From: UBA2705 sp963977125 | GTDB lineage: Bacteria > Pseudomonadota > Alphaproteobacteria > Micavibrionales > Micavibrionaceae | Length of the DNA: 64,000 bases | Assembly (NCBI GenBank): GCA_963977125.1 | Contig: CAXBNJ010000008.1 | Span: 9,898 to 73,897, forward strand | Direction: 5' to 3' | Part shown: one piece after another, positions 25,013 through 33,762 of the stretch | Position numbering within the stretch: position 1 is the stretch's first letter | Layout of the letters: each line of letters starts with the position of its first letter | The notes under the pieces: generated by a model | Told to the model about the DNA's origin: nothing | Seen by the model: only the letters and a program-made list of their open reading frames with translations | The model's database searches: none | Program-made: the position numbers and the translations under genes

Positions 25013-26770
25013 ATGTCTCGCTATAAAACAGATGCGTCGGTTAAACCATCTCTGCGCGCAGTTACATTATACGCCGTAGCGTCAATTGCACTTTTAAGTG
25101 CTATCGCCCCACAGAGCGCACAAGCACAGGCACAATCGCAACCACAAGCTGACCCGAGCCGTGTTGATGAACGCTTCCGCGAGCCGACCATTGACTTCCA
25201 AGTCTCTCCCAAAATTGAAGTGCGTCAAGCTGATAGTGAACACATCCCAAATGGCGCTGAAAATATCAAACTGGTTTTGCAAAAGCTAGAAATTAGCGGC
25301 AGCTCAGTTTACACCGCTGAATATTTAAATACATTTTATGGCGATAAAATAGGCACGGAAATTTCTTTGGCTGATGTCTATGCTATCGCGGCGCGCTTAA
25401 CGCGCCTATATCGAGAAGATGATTACGCCATATCACGCGTTATTATACCCGTTCAAACAATCGATAGAAAAACCGGCATAATTAAATTAGAAGCCATTGA
25501 AGGTTTTATTGACCAAGTCACAATACAGGGCGAAGAAAAAGGCTCTGAATTTAGTGAAATTCGTAATTACGCCAATTTAATCAAAGGCCAAACACCGCTG
25601 AACATTAAAGAGCTTGAGCGCTCCTTATTGATGATTAATGATTTACCGGGCGTTGAAGCTCGCGCCGTTATGTCGCCATCAAACGTGACAGCAAAAGCCA
25701 GTGACTTAACACTCATCATCGAGCGCAAAAAAGTTGATGCGGTACTCTCTATTGATAATCACGGCAGCCGCTACCTAGGCCCCGTACAGCTCATCGGCGC
25801 AGCGAGTTTCAATTCATGGCTGGGCCTGAATGAACGCTTTACTATTCAAGGGGCAGCCGCACCTGATAATACATTTGAAACTGAAATGGCTTATATATCC
25901 GCCCATTATGAGCAACCAATTAACAAATATGGCACATGGTTCAAAGCCTTTGTCAGTCGCACAAGAACTGATCCTGGTTATGACTTGCAGCAATTTGACG
26001 TGCGCGGTCAATCCACTTATGGCGAATTTAAAATTGAACATCCGCTAACGCGCACAAGAAACTTTAACTGGTTCGCAGACTTAAGTTTTGATTGGCGCAA
26101 TGCAAGCAGCATGAATAATTTGGAGCCAACACGTAAAGATCGCGTCCGTGCAGTGCGCGCAGGTACAAGCATTGAGTTTCTTGACACAATATTTGGCGCT
26201 GGCGTAAACAGCCTAAACTTGAAATTTTCAAAAGGTATTGATGTATTCGGCGCAAGCGAATCTGGTGATGACAACTTAAGCCGTCAATTTGGTGACCCAT
26301 CATTTAGTAAACTCGAAGCCGACGCACAGCGCCTACAGCGCTTATCAAACAAAGTGAACTTACTTACTGCTGTGCAAGGTCAACTGTCTAACGGCGCGTT
26401 ATTAAGCTCTGAAGAATTTGGTGTTGGCGGCGTTAATATTGGCCGCGCATATGACAGTTCTGAAATCGTTGGTGATCAAGGCCTCGCGGGTAAAATTGAA
26501 CTTCAATGGCGCAACCCTTATGCAATACCTGTTTTTGACAATTACCAACTCTCTACATTTTATGATGTTGGCGTTGTGTGGAATGACGATGCAACAACAA
26601 GCGCATTCAAACGCCAAAGCCTTGCTTCTGCAGGTATTGGCTTTAACGCAACAATCACTAAGAAAACCAGTCTTAGCCTGATGGTTGCCAAGCCGCTAAC
26701 GCGTACAGTGCAAACACAAAGCGGTGATAAAGATCCCCGCTTCTATATTTCACTAAGCCGCCAATTCTAG
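25013..26770 (+). CDS. TpsB/ShlB-FhaC family outer-membrane transporter (two-partner secretion)
   Basis: From the ATG at 25013 (AGAGG Shine-Dalgarno; an ATG 6 codons earlier lacks one) the protein has 585 residues. A signal peptide ends near AQAQ. Two POTRA domains follow (about 70-230), recognisable from ISGSSVYTAEYLN, LTRLYREDDYAISRVIIP and IEGFIDQVTIQG. The C-terminal 350 residues form a 16-strand barrel ending in an aromatic residue (YISLSRQF), as outer-membrane proteins do. TpsB proteins export one large TpsA exoprotein, usually encoded next door. No protein with a filamentous-haemagglutinin-type secretion domain is present within this window, so the partner lies elsewhere. A terminator follows at once. 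Confidence 0.9.
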   Translation: MSRYKTDASVKPSLRAVTLYAVASIALLSAIAPQSAQAQAQSQPQADPSRVDERFREPTIDFQVSPKIEVRQADSEHIPNGAENIKLVLQKLEISGSSVYTAEYLNTFYGDKIGTEISLADVYAIAARLTRLYREDDYAISRVIIPVQTIDRKTGIIKLEAIEGFIDQVTIQGEEKGSEFSEIRNYANLIKGQTPLNIKELERSLLMINDLPGVEARAVMSPSNVTAKASDLTLIIERKKVDAVLSIDNHGSRYLGPVQLIGAASFNSWLGLNERFTIQGAAAPDNTFETEMAYISAHYEQPINKYGTWFKAFVSRTRTDPGYDLQQFDVRGQSTYGEFKIEHPLTRTRNFNWFADLSFDWRNASSMNNLEPTRKDRVRAVRAGTSIEFLDTIFGAGVNSLNLKFSKGIDVFGASESGDDNLSRQFGDPSFSKLEADAQRLQRLSNKVNLLTAVQGQLSNGALLSSEEFGVGGVNIGRAYDSSEIVGDQGLAGKIELQWRNPYAIPVFDNYQLSTFYDVGVVWNDDATTSAFKRQSLASAGIGFNATITKKTSLSLMVAKPLTRTVQTQSGDKDPRFYISLSRQF

Positions 26771-26800
26771 GCAATGGCTATCTAAAACCAATATAAAATA

Positions 26801-26838
26801 AAAACCCCCATAACAGCATGCTGTTTATGGGGGCTTTT
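26801..26838 (+). terminator. Rho-independent terminator, probably bidirectional
   Basis: The arms CCCCCATAA-CAGCA and TGCTG-TTTATGGGGG form a long stem with one bulge and flanking A and T runs. It separates the TpsB gene from the convergent CheX-like gene. Confidence 0.88.
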
Positions 26839-26892
26839 ATGTGTATCTAGATGCATAAACTTAAAGAGCGCCAGAAATATCCGTCGCGTCAA

Positions 26893-27309
26893 TTATGCCT
26901 TGAGCACCACAGAATCTTCAATCAAGAAAACCATTGGTTCACCTTGCTCTAATAAGCACGTTTTACTGATAACTTTAGCATTTGGCGCATCGCAATTTAC
27001 GTCAGCCTGCTTTAGAAAATATTTTAAACGATGGAACAATAAGCTACTGACTTCACTCGTAATATCTTCGATATTGCTTTCATGTGAGAACATAGAGCTA
27101 TTGCCCTCATAAGCCGCGCTCAAAAGCGCTTTAGTTGACTCGCGGCTATAAACCAAATTCAAATCAATAGGTTTGCTGGGCACATTAAAATGCGCATGAA
27201 CAATCAAACAATCATCATCAAGGTCACGCGCCTGCGCAGCGCGCAGCTCAACGCCCAATATATCCTTAGATATTTCACAAACTTTATCGGTAATTATCGC
27301 TTTATACAT
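26893..27309 (-). CDS. CheX-like protein (possible CheY-P phosphatase)
   Basis: The protein has 138 residues. The fold pattern and length suggest the CheC/CheX/FliY family: an N-terminal ITDKVCEISKDILGVEL helix and a later helix SNIEDITSEVSSLLFHRLKYFL in the place of the CheX helix that carries the catalytic Glu and Asn. The exact ExxN motif is weak (EDITSE), so catalytic activity is uncertain. CheX proteins dephosphorylate phospho-CheY. It lies 6 bases downstream of a CheY-type gene on the same strand, which supports the assignment. No other chemotaxis genes are adjacent. Confidence 0.55.
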   Translation of the reverse strand: MYKAIITDKVCEISKDILGVELRAAQARDLDDDCLIVHAHFNVPSKPIDLNLVYSRESTKALLSAAYEGNSSMFSHESNIEDITSEVSSLLFHRLKYFLKQADVNCDAPNAKVISKTCLLEQGEPMVFLIEDSVVLKA

Positions 27310-27315
27310 AGATCA

Positions 27316-27729
27316 TCACCCTGCTTTTGAATTGCGTTTACTCAGCTCTTCAGACACTTCGGTAATAAGCTTAGCGAAATTCTTGGCTTGGATAGGTTTG
27401 GTGACATAAGAAAACGCCCCGCGCTTCATAACGTCAACGACGCTATCTGAGTCTATATCGCCCGTAACCATAACGAAAACAAGGTCTTTATAGTCAGCCG
27501 ATTTATGTACAAAATCGAGCAGCTCTAGACCACTTTTTTCTGGCATGTTAATATCACATAAAATGACTTGAATGGACTTATTGGACGCTAAAGCACCCAT
27601 CGCATCATCAACAGAGTTTGCTTCTGTTATATGCACAACCCCTAAATCTTTTAACAAGATTTTCACAAGCTTACGCATCGCATCAGAATCTTCGACCAAT
27701 AATATATTTAAATCTTGTAACAAGCTCAT
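27316..27729 (-). CDS. CheY-like single-domain response regulator
   Basis: The protein has 137 residues from the ATG at 27729 (GAGG, 5 bases upstream); a TTG one codon earlier is less likely. It is a receiver domain only. The acidic pair is VEDSD, the phospho-acceptor Asp is in CDINMPEKSGLEL (about residue 59), the Thr is in MVTGD and the Lys is in VTKPIQAKNF. There is no output domain, so it acts by protein contact, as CheY does at flagellar motors or as part of a phosphorelay. It forms an operon with the CheX-like gene. The methyl-accepting protein at 3.9 kb and the kinase at 35.6-38.3 kb are distant candidates for the same pathway. Confidence 0.9.
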   Translation of the reverse strand: MSLLQDLNILLVEDSDAMRKLVKILLKDLGVVHITEANSVDDAMGALASNKSIQVILCDINMPEKSGLELLDFVHKSADYKDLVFVMVTGDIDSDSVVDVMKRGAFSYVTKPIQAKNFAKLITEVSEELSKRNSKAG

Positions 27730-27930
27730 CAAAACCTCAATTAGATATGGCGTAGTGCCATTATTTATACGTATCTACTCTATCCATAAGCATTGAAGTA
27801 TATACTATATTTTTATTATATTATAGATTTTTCTATCACTATATAAATGTGTTAAGCTTCACTAGAAATAAAATCACCAATATCTATATTTATATATAAC
27901 GACCTCACAGTACATTAGGAAACTATCACC

Positions 27931-28386
27931 ATGCTCGATAAAGTCAAAACGTTCTTAGGGTTAGGCCCGACCGATGAAAACACCAAAAGCCTTGGTCTTG
28001 ATAGCCCTCTGCATATGGCCGCGACATCTTTATTGGTGAATATATCCATGAGCCATGATGGGTTTAGTGACGAAGAACGCACGACTATACTTGAAACACT
28101 GCAAGAGCATTATAAATTAAGCGCTGAAAAAGCCCTGCATATTTTAAACCGTGCCATAAGCTTTGAGAAAAATGCAATTGACTTACACAGCTTCACCCGC
28201 GTTATTAATGACCACCTTGAACAAGATGGCCGCCAAGACATTGTCCGCCTACTCTGGAAAGTCGCCTATGCCGATAACCACCTTGATAGCGCAGAAGCTA
28301 ACACAATCAGCAAAATAGCTGACCTGCTCGGCGTTTCAACGCGCGATCGCGTGCAGATTAAACAGGAAGTTGAGAGCTTAAAATAG
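27931..28386 (+). CDS. TerB-like protein
   Basis: The protein has 151 residues, all helical. The arrangement of acidic helices fits TerB/TerB-like domains: AATSLLVNISMSHDGFSDEERTTI near residue 30, and VRLLWKVAYADNHLDSAEANTISKIADLLGV near residue 105. The two D-G/D-N-x-x-x-x-E metal-binding-like segments are typical. TerB proteins are named for tellurite resistance, but stand-alone versions are widespread and probably sense metal or membrane stress. It is divergent from the cheY gene and ends 17 bases before the convergent end of the puuD-like gene. The 198-base upstream gap is very AT-rich with no further gene. Confidence 0.78.
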   Translation: MLDKVKTFLGLGPTDENTKSLGLDSPLHMAATSLLVNISMSHDGFSDEERTTILETLQEHYKLSAEKALHILNRAISFEKNAIDLHSFTRVINDHLEQDGRQDIVRLLWKVAYADNHLDSAEANTISKIADLLGVSTRDRVQIKQEVESLK

Positions 28387-28403
28387 CCCCCCTGCAATAA
28401 ACC

Positions 28404-29162
28404 CTACATCGCCTTATTGCGTATACAGGCATCAATAAAATAATCACGTATTTTTGACGAATCAAGCATGGCTGGATCGGTAATCCATTCAGGGTGCCAC
28501 TGCACGCCCAAAACAAATTCTTCTGGTTCGTCAAGCCATACGGATTCGATGATATTATCAGGGATAGAGCGCGCTTGTACGCGCAGGCCACGTCCTAAAT
28601 CTTTAATCGATTGGTGATGGATCGAATTAATATGAGCTTCGCTTTGCCCTTCATACAGCCCCGCTAGAACACTCCCTGCTTCAAGTTTCATATGATGCGA
28701 TAATCCATCATAAATATCGCCATCGCGATGCGGTTGTGTTTGCGGGTTTTGTGTTGCTATATCTTGATAAAGCGTGCCGCCAAGCGCAACATTAATAAGT
28801 TGGTGGCCACGGCAAACCCCTAAAATAGGTTTATTCAAAGCGCGCGCCACGCGAAATAATTCAATTTCATATTGATCGCGCGCATAATCGCCTTCCCATT
28901 CTGGGCGCAAAGCTTCTTCGCCATAGGAAGCCGGGCAAACATCCGCGCCGCCGCTAAACACCACGCCATCTAAATCAAGCGCAACATCACGCAGCGATAG
29001 CGTGCCTGATAGGCGCGGGATCATATAAGGAATCGCGCCTGCTTTTTCAATCCAGTGATACAGGCTTTCTTCGCCAAATAAAATTGTTTTGGGTGGGTAA
29101 GCACGGCGCTGTTTATCGGCGTAAAAGAAATTCGCCGATATACCAATACGTAATGGTTTCAT
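28404..29162 (-). CDS. Class I glutamine-amidotransferase-fold gamma-glutamyl hydrolase (PuuD-like)
   Basis: The protein has 252 residues and matches the gamma-glutamyl-GABA hydrolase family. The nucleophile Cys is in GVCRGHQLINVALGG (about residue 117), and the His-Glu pair is in GVQWHPEWITDP (about 224). Before these lies the oxyanion-side block DGVVFSGGADVCPASYG. The enzyme would hydrolyse a gamma-glutamylated acid, releasing Glu and the product acid. It is the last gene of a four-gene operon and starts 10 bases after the alcohol dehydrogenase, with a good Shine-Dalgarno (AGGA). Confidence 0.9.
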   Translation of the reverse strand: MKPLRIGISANFFYADKQRRAYPPKTILFGEESLYHWIEKAGAIPYMIPRLSGTLSLRDVALDLDGVVFSGGADVCPASYGEEALRPEWEGDYARDQYEIELFRVARALNKPILGVCRGHQLINVALGGTLYQDIATQNPQTQPHRDGDIYDGLSHHMKLEAGSVLAGLYEGQSEAHINSIHHQSIKDLGRGLRVQARSIPDNIIESVWLDEPEEFVLGVQWHPEWITDPAMLDSSKIRDYFIDACIRNKAM

Positions 29163-29172
29163 GTTTTAATCC

Positions 29173-30381
29173 TTATGCGGCCATTTGGCCGGCTGTTAAA
29201 TCACCACACACCGCTTGTACGAACAAGTCAGCATAATCTTGGCGCGTCAGCGCAATCGGGTTGCCGCCAGCAGACGGGTCATCAAAAGCCATATGACCGA
29301 TTTCTGTGGCGCGTTCCAGTGGAATATCCAAAGCGGATAAATCATGTGGAATGCTCAGCTCTGCACGCAGATCAAGAACCCAGTTTAATACCGCATCAAA
29401 ACCCTGTGCGCCTGATTCTGTGCTCAGATCCAGAAAACGCGCGAGGCGCTCCATACGCTCAGCAATAGCTTCTTGGTTACGAACCATCACATAAGGCAGC
29501 AAGATCGCATTGAGCAAGCCGTGATGCTTGTCAAATACGCCACCGAGAGGATGAGCCAAGGCATGAACGCCGCCCAAACCTTTTTGAAACGCTGTCGCCC
29601 CCATAGTCGAAGCCACCAGCATATTGCTGCGTGCTTCTATATCCGTGCCGTCTTTAAAAGCATTCATTAAGTTTTCTTTGATTAAACGCATGCCTTCAAG
29701 CGCAATGCCATCAGCCATAGGGTGGTAACCCGGCGCGCAATAGGCTTCAAAGCAATGAACAAAAGCATCAATCCCCGTCGCGGCTGTAAGATGCGCAGGC
29801 AAGCCAAGCGTTAATTCAGGGTCAGCAATCACCAAAGCCGGCAGCATATTCGCGTGGAAAATGATTTTCTTTTCATGCGTATCTTCTTTTAAGATAACAC
29901 TCGCGCGGCCAACTTCTGAGCCTGTACCTGCTGTTGTCGGCACCGCAATAACAGGCGCCATGCCTGCGGCATTAACGCGCGTCCAATTATCGCCAACATC
30001 TTCAAAATCCCAAAGCGGGCGGTCTTGTCCAACCATTAACGCAATCGCTTTGGCCGCATCAATGCCGCTGCCGCCACCAAAGGCGATAACGCCGTCATAA
30101 GCGCCGTCTTCAAAAGCGCTAACGCCATCTGTAACATTTTGCCCTGTTGGGTTGCCTTTAACTTTTGAAAACAAGCCTGCCTCAAGACCGTCAGCTTTTA
30201 ACATCGCTAAAGTCTCTGTAACGATCGGCGCATTAGCGAGGCCTTCATCAGTAATCAATAAAGGTTTCGACATGCCAAGGCTTCGGCAATTATCAGCTAA
30301 TTGCTTAATACTGCCTGGGCCGAAAATCATTTTAGTTGGGTAGTTCCAATTGCCTGAGAATGTATTGCCTGAAAATGTCAT
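29173..30381 (-). CDS. Iron-containing (group III) alcohol dehydrogenase
   Basis: The protein has 402 residues. The NAD-binding GGGSGIDAAKAIAL lies near residue 97. The family's metal-binding His residues are in HALAHPLGGVFDKHHGLLNAILLP (parts HALAHPLGG and KHHGLLNA, about 265-285), with the Asp in TGIDAFVHCFE. Group III enzymes oxidise alcohols or reduce aldehydes with NAD(P)(H). It overlaps the transcription unit tightly: 2 bases after the aldehyde dehydrogenase stop, with the GGAG ribosome-binding site inside it. In this operon it may oxidise the alcohol end of a gamma-glutamylated amino alcohol; reduction of a semialdehyde is the alternative. Confidence 0.9.
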   Translation of the reverse strand: MTFSGNTFSGNWNYPTKMIFGPGSIKQLADNCRSLGMSKPLLITDEGLANAPIVTETLAMLKADGLEAGLFSKVKGNPTGQNVTDGVSAFEDGAYDGVIAFGGGSGIDAAKAIALMVGQDRPLWDFEDVGDNWTRVNAAGMAPVIAVPTTAGTGSEVGRASVILKEDTHEKKIIFHANMLPALVIADPELTLGLPAHLTAATGIDAFVHCFEAYCAPGYHPMADGIALEGMRLIKENLMNAFKDGTDIEARSNMLVASTMGATAFQKGLGGVHALAHPLGGVFDKHHGLLNAILLPYVMVRNQEAIAERMERLARFLDLSTESGAQGFDAVLNWVLDLRAELSIPHDLSALDIPLERATEIGHMAFDDPSAGGNPIALTRQDYADLFVQAVCGDLTAGQMAA

Positions 30382-30383
30382 GA

Positions 30384-31796
30384 TTATATCTCCTTAATAT
30401 GAATGCTTTTAGGACGCGTTAAATACTCATAGCCCAAAGAAGACAAGGTACAACCACGACCAGAATTTTTAACGCCTGTCCATGCAAGGGCAGGGTCTAG
30501 ATAATCACAGCGATTTAAAAATACAGTGCCCGCTTCAACATCATCTGTCAGCGCCTCGCCGATATCTATATCCGCCGTCCAAATTGATGCAGTTAGGCCA
30601 TAATCACTATCATTCATCAAATCAATAGCCTCGGCGTCAGTATGCACCTTCATAATTCCAACAACAGGGCCGAAATTTTCTTCGCGCATAAGGCTCATAT
30701 TATGATCAACATCAACAACCACTTGCGGCGCTAAATAGGCTGTGCCTTTTTTGCTTGCTGGAAACTCGGCTTCATCAACCAATGACTTTGCACCGCTCGC
30801 AACAGCAGCGGCAATCTCAGCGCGGACAAATTCAGCAGAAGATGCACGCACCATCGGGCCTAAATTTGTATCCGCCTCAAGCGGATTGCCCAGGTTGTAA
30901 TTTTTGGTCAATTTCACGAAACCTTCGACGAATTGATCATAAAGATCAGCGTGAACATAAATTCTCTCTATGCCACAGCAAGACTGTCCCGAATTAAAAA
31001 ACGCACCATCAACCAAAGTTTCAACAGCATTGTCTAAATCAGCATCTGCGCGCACATAAGCGGGATCTTTACCGCCAAGCTCAAGGCCTGCAGGAATAAA
31101 CTTTTTGCTGATCGCATTTTGTACCGCAAAGCCGCCTTTTACCGAGCCCGTAAAATTGACAGAATCAACGCGCTTATCAGCCATTAATATTTCGGTGTCG
31201 GCATGGGTTAAATGCAAGGCTTGGAAAAGCCCTGAAGGCAAACCTGCCGCTGCGAAAGCTTCGGCATAGCGATCGGCCAATAAAGGGGTTTGGTGTGATG
31301 GTTTAAGGATAACCGCATTACCCGCCAATAAAGCAGGGAAAATCCCATTCACAGATGTTAAAAACGGGTAATTCCACGGCGCAATAATCGCCACAACGCC
31401 CAGCGCTTCGCGCTTAATATAGCGCTTAAAGCCTTCTTGCTCAGTCGGTACAACATCCGCCAAAGCTTCAGGCGCAATAGCGATCATATGGCGTGCGCGT
31501 TCTTCTAGGCCGCGCAATTCACCAGCAGCCTGCGAAAGCGGGCGACCCATTTGTTTAGTGATTTCAAGGGCGATATCATCTGATTTAGACAATAAAGCCT
31601 CAAGCGCCTTAGTCAGAAATTCTTGTCTTTCTTCAAGCGGTAGCTTGCGCCAAGATTTTTGTGCCATTTTGGCGCTGTCTAATGCTTCATTAATATCGCT
31701 TGCGTCATGCAGCGAGCGTTCAATAAAAATACTGTTATCAATCGGTGAAATCGTCTGTGCGATAATGCGATTATCTTGCTGTAATGCTTGAGCCAT
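30384..31796 (-). CDS. NAD(P)-dependent aldehyde dehydrogenase
   Basis: From the ATG at 31796 (AAGGA upstream; the TTG six codons before is rejected) the protein has 470 residues, the usual length. The general base Glu is in LELGGKDPAYV (about 243), the nucleophile Cys in NSGQSCCGIERIYVH (about 277), and the cofactor motif FTGSVKGG near 220. The conserved Asn is in IIAPWNYPFL. In this operon the natural role is oxidation of a gamma-glutamyl-amino aldehyde to the acid before hydrolysis by the PuuD-like enzyme, comparable to PuuC. Confidence 0.92.
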   Translation of the reverse strand: MAQALQQDNRIIAQTISPIDNSIFIERSLHDASDINEALDSAKMAQKSWRKLPLEERQEFLTKALEALLSKSDDIALEITKQMGRPLSQAAGELRGLEERARHMIAIAPEALADVVPTEQEGFKRYIKREALGVVAIIAPWNYPFLTSVNGIFPALLAGNAVILKPSHQTPLLADRYAEAFAAAGLPSGLFQALHLTHADTEILMADKRVDSVNFTGSVKGGFAVQNAISKKFIPAGLELGGKDPAYVRADADLDNAVETLVDGAFFNSGQSCCGIERIYVHADLYDQFVEGFVKLTKNYNLGNPLEADTNLGPMVRASSAEFVRAEIAAAVASGAKSLVDEAEFPASKKGTAYLAPQVVVDVDHNMSLMREENFGPVVGIMKVHTDAEAIDLMNDSDYGLTASIWTADIDIGEALTDDVEAGTVFLNRCDYLDPALAWTGVKNSGRGCTLSSLGYEYLTRPKSIHIKEI

Positions 31797-31833
31797 AGAG
31801 AAGATCCTTTTCAAGTTAATGAAGTAAAACGAT

Positions 31834-33294
31834 TTAAATTATTTCAAAGTAGCGCTGCATTTCCCAGTCGGTAATGGCTTTTCTAAATTCGCGTTCTTCC
31901 CATTCGCGCGATTGCGCATAATGGGTCACAAAATCAGCACCGAACAACGCTTCCGCTGCCTTTGATTTACGCAAACGCCCTGCCGCCTCGAATAAAGTCG
32001 CAGGGAAAGTCAGCGCATCAGCCACCTCTTGTTCATAGGCATTGCCCTTAAGCGGCGCGTTGGGTTCGATTTTATTCTCAATCCCCCAAAGGCCAGAACC
32101 AATAGTCGCGGCAAGAGCTATATAAGGGTTTATATCTGCCGCGCCGATACGGTATTCAACGCGCTGCGATTTTTCGCCGCCTTGAATGACCCGCAAAGCA
32201 CAAGTGCGATTCTCAACGCCCCATGTTGCGCTTGTGGGCGCCCAAAAACCGGGAATTAAACGGCTATAGCTATTAACGGTACTCGCCACCATAGAAAGCA
32301 GCTCTGGCATTAATTGTTGTTGACCGCCAACAAACCAACGCATTTCATCAGACATATCATGGGGTTTTGTTTCATCAAAAAATACTGCTTTGCCAGTTTT
32401 CTTATCCTGCATTGAAACATGCATATGGCCTGATTGCCCCGGATAGTCTTTAGACCATTTTGCCATAAAGGTCGCCATCATGCCTTTACGCTGTGCCATC
32501 ACTTTGGTGAAGGTTTTAAATAAGGCGGCTTGGTCAGCGGATTCTAACGCATCATCATAAAGCAGCGCCGCTTCTAACACGGCGGGGCCTGTCTCTGTAT
32601 GCAGGCCTTCAATCGGCATGCGCATAGCATCGCACATCTCCATGAACTCATGATAAAAATCTGAATGCACAGAGTTTCTGAGCACGGAATAGCCAAAAAA
32701 GCCCGGCGTCATGCTGTTCAGATCTTTGTAATTTTTTTCACGGACGCTATGGGGCGTTTCTTCAAAGAGGAAAAATTCAAATTCACATGAGGATTTAACC
32801 GCAAAGCCCATATCATCGGCCTTAGCCAATACGCGGCGTAATAGCCCGCGCGGACAGATATTTTCAGCTTTATCCGTAAATTCCGCCAAGACCATCGCGC
32901 AATTAGGTTCATAAGGTAGTACCCGCGCTGTATCAGGTAGCAAACGAACATTAGCGTCAGGATATGCTGTATGCCAGCCCGTAAATTCAGATTTATCGTA
33001 AAGCTGATCGTTTGAATCCCAACCTAAAACCACATCGCAAAAACCAAACCCGCCTTTTAATGCGGAGATAAACTTACCACGCTTCATGTATTTGCCGCGC
33101 AAAATACCATCTATATCAAACACGCCGACTTTAATATATTCAATGCCAGCCACTTCGAGCTTTTTATCAACTTCGGCAGGTTCACCTTGAAACAGAGATT
33201 GAATATCTTCGCTCTCTTGTTTGCTGACCTTCATGGCTGGATTGCGTGAAATCGTTTCCGCATAAGATACCGTCTCGGCTCTTTTAGAATGCAT
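31834..33294 (-). CDS. Glutamine-synthetase-family gamma-glutamylamide ligase (PuuA/GlnA4/IpuC-like)
   Basis: From the ATG at 33294 (AGGGA upstream) the protein has 486 residues. Glutamine-synthetase blocks are visible: SSCEFEFFLFEETP, SGHMHVSMQD (the usual GSGxHxHxS is reduced to PGQSGHMHVS), ENRTCALRV and VEYRIGAADINPY. It opens with a longer N-terminus and lacks the usual adenylylation Tyr context, as in PuuA-like enzymes. These ligases join Glu through its gamma-carboxyl to an amine with ATP. It is first of four genes (ligase, aldehyde dehydrogenase, alcohol dehydrogenase, gamma-glutamyl hydrolase). The amine is not known: putrescine, ethanolamine or isopropylamine-like compounds are all used by the family. 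Confidence 0.88.
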   Translation of the reverse strand: MHSKRAETVSYAETISRNPAMKVSKQESEDIQSLFQGEPAEVDKKLEVAGIEYIKVGVFDIDGILRGKYMKRGKFISALKGGFGFCDVVLGWDSNDQLYDKSEFTGWHTAYPDANVRLLPDTARVLPYEPNCAMVLAEFTDKAENICPRGLLRRVLAKADDMGFAVKSSCEFEFFLFEETPHSVREKNYKDLNSMTPGFFGYSVLRNSVHSDFYHEFMEMCDAMRMPIEGLHTETGPAVLEAALLYDDALESADQAALFKTFTKVMAQRKGMMATFMAKWSKDYPGQSGHMHVSMQDKKTGKAVFFDETKPHDMSDEMRWFVGGQQQLMPELLSMVASTVNSYSRLIPGFWAPTSATWGVENRTCALRVIQGGEKSQRVEYRIGAADINPYIALAATIGSGLWGIENKIEPNAPLKGNAYEQEVADALTFPATLFEAAGRLRKSKAAEALFGADFVTHYAQSREWEEREFRKAITDWEMQRYFEII

Positions 33295-33354
33295 GGTCAA
33301 TATCCCTGTTTATCTTTATTATTTTTATCAGCCCAGTGTATTGAATATTTAGGC

Positions 33355-33377
33355 GCATGCAAGCGCAAACTGCATGC
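33355..33377. promoter_or_regulatory. Inverted repeat upstream of the gamma-glutamylation operon
   Basis: The perfect 7-base arms GCATGCA (33355-33361) and TGCATGC (33371-33377) are spaced by 9 bases. The site lies 61-83 bases upstream of the ligase start and 38 bases beyond the end of the ArsC-like gene. It could be an operator or a weak terminator hairpin without a T tract. Confidence 0.35.
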
Positions 33378-33414
33378 TACAGCCCGTGGCTTAACAGGAA
33401 AAATAAAAAATAAG

Positions 33415-33762
33415 TTAGAATATTTCAGCGTAGAGTTCTTCGCTAAAGCCAAGATAGATTTCACCTTGATAAGCCAGTAAAGGCCGTTTGATCAAAGATG
33501 GATTATCCAAAGCCGCATCAATTGCCCCTGCTGCGTCCATTGTCGCCTTCACGTCATCTGGTAATTTACGCCATGTTGTACCGCGGCGGTTAATCACTGT
33601 TTCCCAGCCATGCTGCGTGATTGCGTCTTGCAAAACCGCTTCATCCGCGCCAAGTTTTTTATAGTCATGGAAGCGCGCGTCTATGTTTTGTTCTTCTAGC
33701 CATTTCAACGCTTTTTGCATCGTATTACAGGCTTTGATACCGTAAATTATTGTCTCGCTCAT
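33415..33762 (-). CDS. ArsC/Spx-family protein of the YffB type
   Basis: The protein has 115 residues. The thioredoxin-like fold begins with YGIKACNTMQKALKWLEE, where a single Cys is the candidate active residue. The later blocks WETVINRRGTTWRKLPD and NPSLIKRPLLAY are typical of the YffB branch. True arsenate reductases of this family contain extra Arg residues for arsenate; the YffB branch is poorly understood and may act on glutathione-linked substrates. It begins directly after the roxA-like gene stop, so the two form an operon. Confidence 0.85.
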   Translation of the reverse strand: MSETIIYGIKACNTMQKALKWLEEQNIDARFHDYKKLGADEAVLQDAITQHGWETVINRRGTTWRKLPDDVKATMDAAGAIDAALDNPSLIKRPLLAYQGEIYLGFSEELYAEIF

